The notes beneath the pieces were generated by a model. That model had not been told where the DNA came from and made no database searches. It saw only the letters and a list, made by a program, of their open reading frames with translations. Source: JBEIDK01 sp040383485 (GTDB lineage Bacteria > Bacteroidota > Bacteroidia > UBA4408). From it: DNA of 16,502 nucleotides. The position numbers and the translations under genes were made by a program. Positions 13,918-16,502 of this stretch are shown here, in pieces; the stretch's first letter is position 1; every line of letters begins with the position of its first letter. The stretch covers positions 1-16,502 of the forward strand of contig JBEIDK010000063.1 of assembly GCA_040383485.1 (NCBI GenBank), read 5' to 3'.

Positions 13918-13925
13918 CAAAACTA
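13918..13925 (-). promoter_or_regulatory. Bacteroidota -7 element of the exosortase-cyclase operon (TAGTTTTG)
   Basis: A perfect TAnnTTTG on the - strand, 17 nt upstream of the ATG at 13900. A TTG at 13948-13950 is 22 nt further upstream and may be the -33 element. Confidence 0.55.
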
Positions 13926-14016
13926 AGATATTATTTAAATGAGAAATCAATGAAAAAAATAAATTTATCCTTAAACTTTTATTTTAATCAAATGTTATTT
14001 GGAGAATCAATTTATA

Positions 14017-14024
14017 TACATTCG
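14017..14024 (+). promoter_or_regulatory. -7-like element of the DUF420 gene (TACATTCG)
   Basis: One mismatch to TAnnTTTG, 19 nt upstream of the ATG at 14044. It supports that ATG over an in-frame TTG at 13999, which would lie upstream of the promoter. Confidence 0.4.
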
Positions 14025-14043
14025 CAACCAAATTTTAAAAAAG

Positions 14044-14574
14044 ATGGAAATTAAGGTTAATGATAATTTTTATAAACCATTTATTGTAACACTATCAGTT
14101 GCAATACCAGTGGTAGTAACCATTTTAATGTTGATGCCAAAAATTGATGCAGGCTTCACTAATGCTGCATTGTTTCCTTTGTTTCATGCTATTTTAAACG
14201 GAACAACATTTTTTGTTTTACTAGCAGGTTATTATTTTATCAAAAACAAGAATATTGCTTATCACAGAGCAACTATGATTACTGCTTTATTACTTTCTAC
14301 TATTTTTTTAATTAGTTATGTAATTAGTCACGCTACAACTCCTTCTGCAAAGTTTGAAGGTGAGGGAATATTGCGTCCAATCTATTTTTTCATTCTCATT
14401 ACGCACATAATTTTAGCTACTGCAATCGTTCCTTTAGCTTTGTTTGCGATTTATAGGGGCTTAACCGGCGAAATTGATAAACATAAAAAGATAGTAAAAT
14501 ATACCATGCCTATATGGCTCTATGTATCGGCAACAGGGGTTATTGTTTATTTATTTATGAAACAATACTATTGA
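14044..14574 (+). CDS. DUF420 family membrane protein
   Basis: A 176-residue integral membrane protein with about five hydrophobic segments (roughly residues 12-31, 43-65, 76-95, 110-135 and 154-171). The pattern of histidines in or near membrane segments fits the DUF420 family: H48 in FHAILNGTTFF, H74 in YHRATM, H96 in SHATTPS, H121 in THIILA. From memory, the family includes B. subtilis YozB (CtaM), which is needed for haem-copper terminal oxidases, and Bacteroidota members often sit near SCO and cytochrome oxidase genes; neither is present here, so an oxidase-assembly role is inference. The start at 14044 is chosen from the -7 element at 14017. It is transcribed away from the exosortase operon and followed 89 bp later by ychF, which has its own promoter. 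Confidence 0.82.
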   Translation: MEIKVNDNFYKPFIVTLSVAIPVVVTILMLMPKIDAGFTNAALFPLFHAILNGTTFFVLLAGYYFIKNKNIAYHRATMITALLLSTIFLISYVISHATTPSAKFEGEGILRPIYFFILITHIILATAIVPLALFAIYRGLTGEIDKHKKIVKYTMPIWLYVSATGVIVYLFMKQYY

Positions 14575-14580
14575 TGAGGT

Positions 14581-14597
14581 TTGGTTCTAATAACCAA
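14581..14597 (+). terminator. Weak hairpin after the DUF420 gene
   Basis: TTGGTT (14581-14586) and AACCAA (14592-14597) form a perfect 6-bp stem with a 5-nt loop, 6 bp after the stop codon. The T-run that follows (14610-14614) is displaced by about 12 bases, so termination is doubtful. Confidence 0.3.
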
Positions 14598-14637
14598 TGA
14601 TAATAGAAATTTTTATTTCCTATAAACACAAAAAAAA

Positions 14638-14645
14638 TACCTTTG
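14638..14645 (+). promoter_or_regulatory. Bacteroidota -7 element of ychF (TACCTTTG)
   Basis: A perfect TAnnTTTG match, identical to the HigBA element, 18 nt upstream of the ychF ATG. An A-rich tract lies upstream (14628-14637); no clear -33 TTTG. Confidence 0.6.
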
Positions 14646-14663
14646 CGCCCTTAATTAAAAATA

Positions 14664-15764
14664 ATGGCTTTACAATGTGGTATTGTTGGTTTGCCTAACG
14701 TAGGAAAATCAACCCTTTTCAATTGCTTATCAAACGCAAAAGCGCAAGCAGCAAATTTTCCTTTCTGTACTATTGAGCCTAACGTTGGCGTAATAACTGT
14801 TCCTGATGAAAGACTAAATAAGTTAACAGAACTGGTAAAACCTGAGCGTGTAGTGCCCACAAACATTGAAATAGTAGATATTGCAGGTTTGGTAAAAGGA
14901 GCTAGCAAGGGCGAAGGATTAGGGAACAAGTTCCTTGCAAACATTCGCGAAACAAACGCCATTATACATGTATTAAGATGTTTTGATGATGATAACATCG
15001 TGCATGTTGATGGTAATATAAATCCGATAAGAGATAAGGAAACAATAGATTTTGAGTTAATATTAAAAGACCTTGAAAGCATTGAGAAAAAAATGCAAAG
15101 GTTCGAAAAGATTGCAAAAGTAGGAAGTGACAAGGATGGAAAAAAGTGTTATGAAGTTTTAAGCATTTACAAAACACACCTTGAAGCAGGCAATGGCGCA
15201 AGAAGTGCTCCTGTTAACGATGATGATAAAAAATATATTGAAGACATTTTTCTATTGACCAACAAACCAGTAATGTATGTTTGTAATGTTGATACCAATA
15301 GTATTAAAACTGGTAACAAGCATGTTGATGCAGTTAAAGAAATAGCAGCAAAAGAAGGCGCAACAGTTTTAGTGATAACTGCCGCTATGGAAGCAGAAAT
15401 TGCAGCAATGGAAAGCTTCGAAGACCGTGAAATGTTTTTGCAAGACATTGGTTTAGATGAACCAGGGGTGAATAAATTAATTAAAGCAGCATATAGCTTA
15501 TTAAACTTACAGACTTATTTTACAGCAGGAGTTAAGGAAGTACGAGCTTGGACTATAACTAAAGGCATGACAGCCCCTCAAGCTGCTGGTGTTATTCATA
15601 CTGATTTTGAAAAGGGATTTATTAAAGCAGAGGTTATTAAGTACGATAATTTTATAAAATTTGGTTCCGAGTCAGCTTGCAGAGATGCAGGAAAACTAGC
15701 CATTGAAGGCAAAGAGTATATAGTAGATGACGGAGACCTGATGCACTTTAGGTTTAATGTTTAA
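14664..15764 (+). CDS. ychF: Ribosome-binding ATPase YchF (Obg family)
   Basis: A 366-residue P-loop ATPase of the Obg/HflX class that binds ribosomes and prefers ATP to GTP; linked in other bacteria to stress responses. Seen are the Walker A motif GLPNVGKST (residues 10-18), NFPFCTIEPNVG (switch I region), the G3 segment VDIAGLVKGASKGEGLGNKF, a coiled-coil region around residues 130-200, the modified G4-type segment YVCNVDTNS, and a C-terminal TGS domain (about 281-364, beginning LNLQTYFTAGVKEVRAWTIT). Length is almost identical to the E. coli protein (363). The start is supported by the promoter element 18 nt upstream. A strong terminator begins 22 bp after the stop, so this is a single-gene transcription unit. 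Confidence 0.97.
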   Translation: MALQCGIVGLPNVGKSTLFNCLSNAKAQAANFPFCTIEPNVGVITVPDERLNKLTELVKPERVVPTNIEIVDIAGLVKGASKGEGLGNKFLANIRETNAIIHVLRCFDDDNIVHVDGNINPIRDKETIDFELILKDLESIEKKMQRFEKIAKVGSDKDGKKCYEVLSIYKTHLEAGNGARSAPVNDDDKKYIEDIFLLTNKPVMYVCNVDTNSIKTGNKHVDAVKEIAAKEGATVLVITAAMEAEIAAMESFEDREMFLQDIGLDEPGVNKLIKAAYSLLNLQTYFTAGVKEVRAWTITKGMTAPQAAGVIHTDFEKGFIKAEVIKYDNFIKFGSESACRDAGKLAIEGKEYIVDDGDLMHFRFNV

Positions 15765-15785
15765 GAAATAATAAACTATGTATCT

Positions 15786-15823
15786 AAAACACCTGCCGGC
15801 AAATGTCAGCAGGTGTTTTTTTT
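15786..15823 (+). terminator. Rho-independent terminator of ychF
   Basis: A perfect 11-bp stem (AAAACACCTGC at 15786-15796, GCAGGTGTTTT at 15809-15819) with a 12-nt loop and a run of eight T (15816-15823). It is the strongest terminator in the window. Confidence 0.93.
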
Positions 15824-15913
15824 CTAAGTGTTTCGATTGAAATTTATCAAAAAAAAACATATTTTAATTTCTTAACAAGCGAATATTTTTTTGAGCATTT
15901 TTAGTATTACTTT

Positions 15914-15930
15914 TATTCTTTCAAAGAATA
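15914..15930. promoter_or_regulatory. 17-bp palindrome upstream of the S41 protease gene
   Basis: TATTCTTTCAAAGAATA has perfect 8-bp arms around a single C. It ends 12 bp before the ATG at 15943 and overlaps a weak -7-like TACTTTTA (15908-15915). Position and symmetry fit a repressor site or a 5' hairpin. Confidence 0.4.
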
Positions 15931-15942
15931 TATAAGAGCAAT

Positions 15943-16502
15943 ATGAAAACAATAAAAAAATTTAGGGCATTAATTATTATTTCCATTATTTCTGGAGTTT
16001 CATTTTTTACCTACAGTTTTACAGATAATTATTTTGAAATAGCCAAGAACCTCGACATTTTTGCTTCAGTATTTCGCGAAGTAAATACTTACTACGTAGA
16101 TGATACAAAGCCAGGCGACATGGTACAAAAGGGTATTGATGCCATGCTTGAATCTCTTGACCCATACACAAATTATATTCCAGAAAGTGATATTGAAGAT
16201 TATAGATATATGACTACTGGTAAGTATGGCGGTATTGGTTCATTAATTCGTAAAAAGGGTGAATATGTTGCTATTGCTGAACCTTATGAGGGCTCTCCGG
16301 CTCAAAAAGCCGATTTGCGTGCTGGCGATGTTATTCTAGAAATAGACGGTAAGTCTGTTAAGAATAAAACAACGGATGAACTAAGTAAAATTTTAAAAGG
16401 TTCACCAAATACTCCTGTTAAAATATTATTGAAACGTGATGGAGAAGCCAACAATATTGAAAAGGTTGTAATGCGTGAAGAAATAAAAGTAAAAAATGTT
16501 CC
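15943..16502 (+). CDS. S41 family C-terminal processing protease (CtpA-like), 3' truncated by window
   Basis: The first 186 residues of a periplasmic serine protease of the tail-specific (Ctp/Prc) family; the catalytic Ser-Lys part lies beyond the window. ATG at 15943 is followed by two lysines and a hydrophobic segment (residues about 9-26, LIIISIISGVSFFTYSF), a signal peptide or anchor. Next comes the helical region with FREVNTYYVDDTKPGDMVQK and MLESLDPYTNYIPESD, the typical N-terminal landmark of Bacteroidota Ctp proteins, then a PDZ domain (about 90-172) with the carboxylate-loop-type segment YGGIGSLIRK and GSPAQKADLRAGDVILEIDG. The frame is open to the last base. These enzymes trim exported or lipoprotein substrates; no partner gene is seen in the window. 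Confidence 0.92.
   Translation, partial: MKTIKKFRALIIISIISGVSFFTYSFTDNYFEIAKNLDIFASVFREVNTYYVDDTKPGDMVQKGIDAMLESLDPYTNYIPESDIEDYRYMTTGKYGGIGSLIRKKGEYVAIAEPYEGSPAQKADLRAGDVILEIDGKSVKNKTTDELSKILKGSPNTPVKILLKRDGEANNIEKVVMREEIKVKNV

Noticed and set aside
13999..14043. DUF420 protein starting at TTG 13999
   Set aside because: It lies upstream of the -7-like element at 14017 and would add 15 residues not typical for the family; ATG at 14044 is better.
1..16502. CRISPR array, rRNA or tRNA genes, insertion sequence ends or transposase genes
   Set aside because: No regularly spaced repeats, no rRNA-like or cloverleaf segments and no transposase or integrase reading frames were seen on either strand.

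Overview
This window looks like a chromosomal segment from a member of the Bacteroidota. The DNA is AT-rich. Seven genes are preceded by matches, one of them with a mismatch, to the Bacteroidota -7 promoter element TAnnTTTG. Shine-Dalgarno sequences are nearly absent, and several proteins are of kinds typical of the phylum: a Y_Y_Y-domain sensor, an exosortase-family protein, a DUF6364-like antitoxin and a conserved acidic protein of unknown function. I cannot name the genus.

Layout. Positions 1-3696 hold housekeeping genes on the + strand: the 3' part of a class I (DhnA/FbaB-type) fructose-bisphosphate aldolase, the acetyl-CoA carboxylase carboxyltransferase beta subunit (accD) followed by a clear terminator, and a probable two-gene unit of a Gfo/Idh/MocA oxidoreductase plus a conserved acidic protein. 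Positions 3697-6449 are a gene-poor accessory patch. It holds a start-less gene remnant on the - strand, a DUF6364-like antitoxin/PIN toxin pair with a 29-bp palindrome over its promoter, a HigB/HigA toxin-antitoxin pair overlapping by 14 nt, a broken reading frame overlapping a 50-codon ORF (also by 14 nt), and about 430 bp of non-coding DNA with clustered inverted repeats. Positions 6450-9084 carry a small TPR-like protein and polyphosphate kinase (ppk1) on the - strand. Divergent from ppk1 is tex, an RNA-binding transcription accessory protein (9243-11366). Tex converges with an exosortase-cyclase pair on the - strand (11377-13900). The right end holds, on the + strand, a DUF420 membrane protein, ychF with a strong terminator, and the 5' end of an S41 (CtpA-like) protease.

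Most functional genes are independent core functions: central carbon, fatty acid synthesis, polyphosphate, RNA and ribosome-associated roles, envelope proteolysis. The places where genes clearly act together are the two toxin-antitoxin pairs, which look autoregulated, and the translationally overlapping exosortase/adenylate cyclase pair. The cyclase is the most unusual protein: Y_Y_Y sensor domain, one membrane helix, a coiled-coil linker, a complete class III cyclase domain with adenylyl-type specificity residues, and a C-terminal HD phosphohydrolase domain. The accessory patch appears to be a site where toxin-antitoxin modules have been gained and other genes have decayed.
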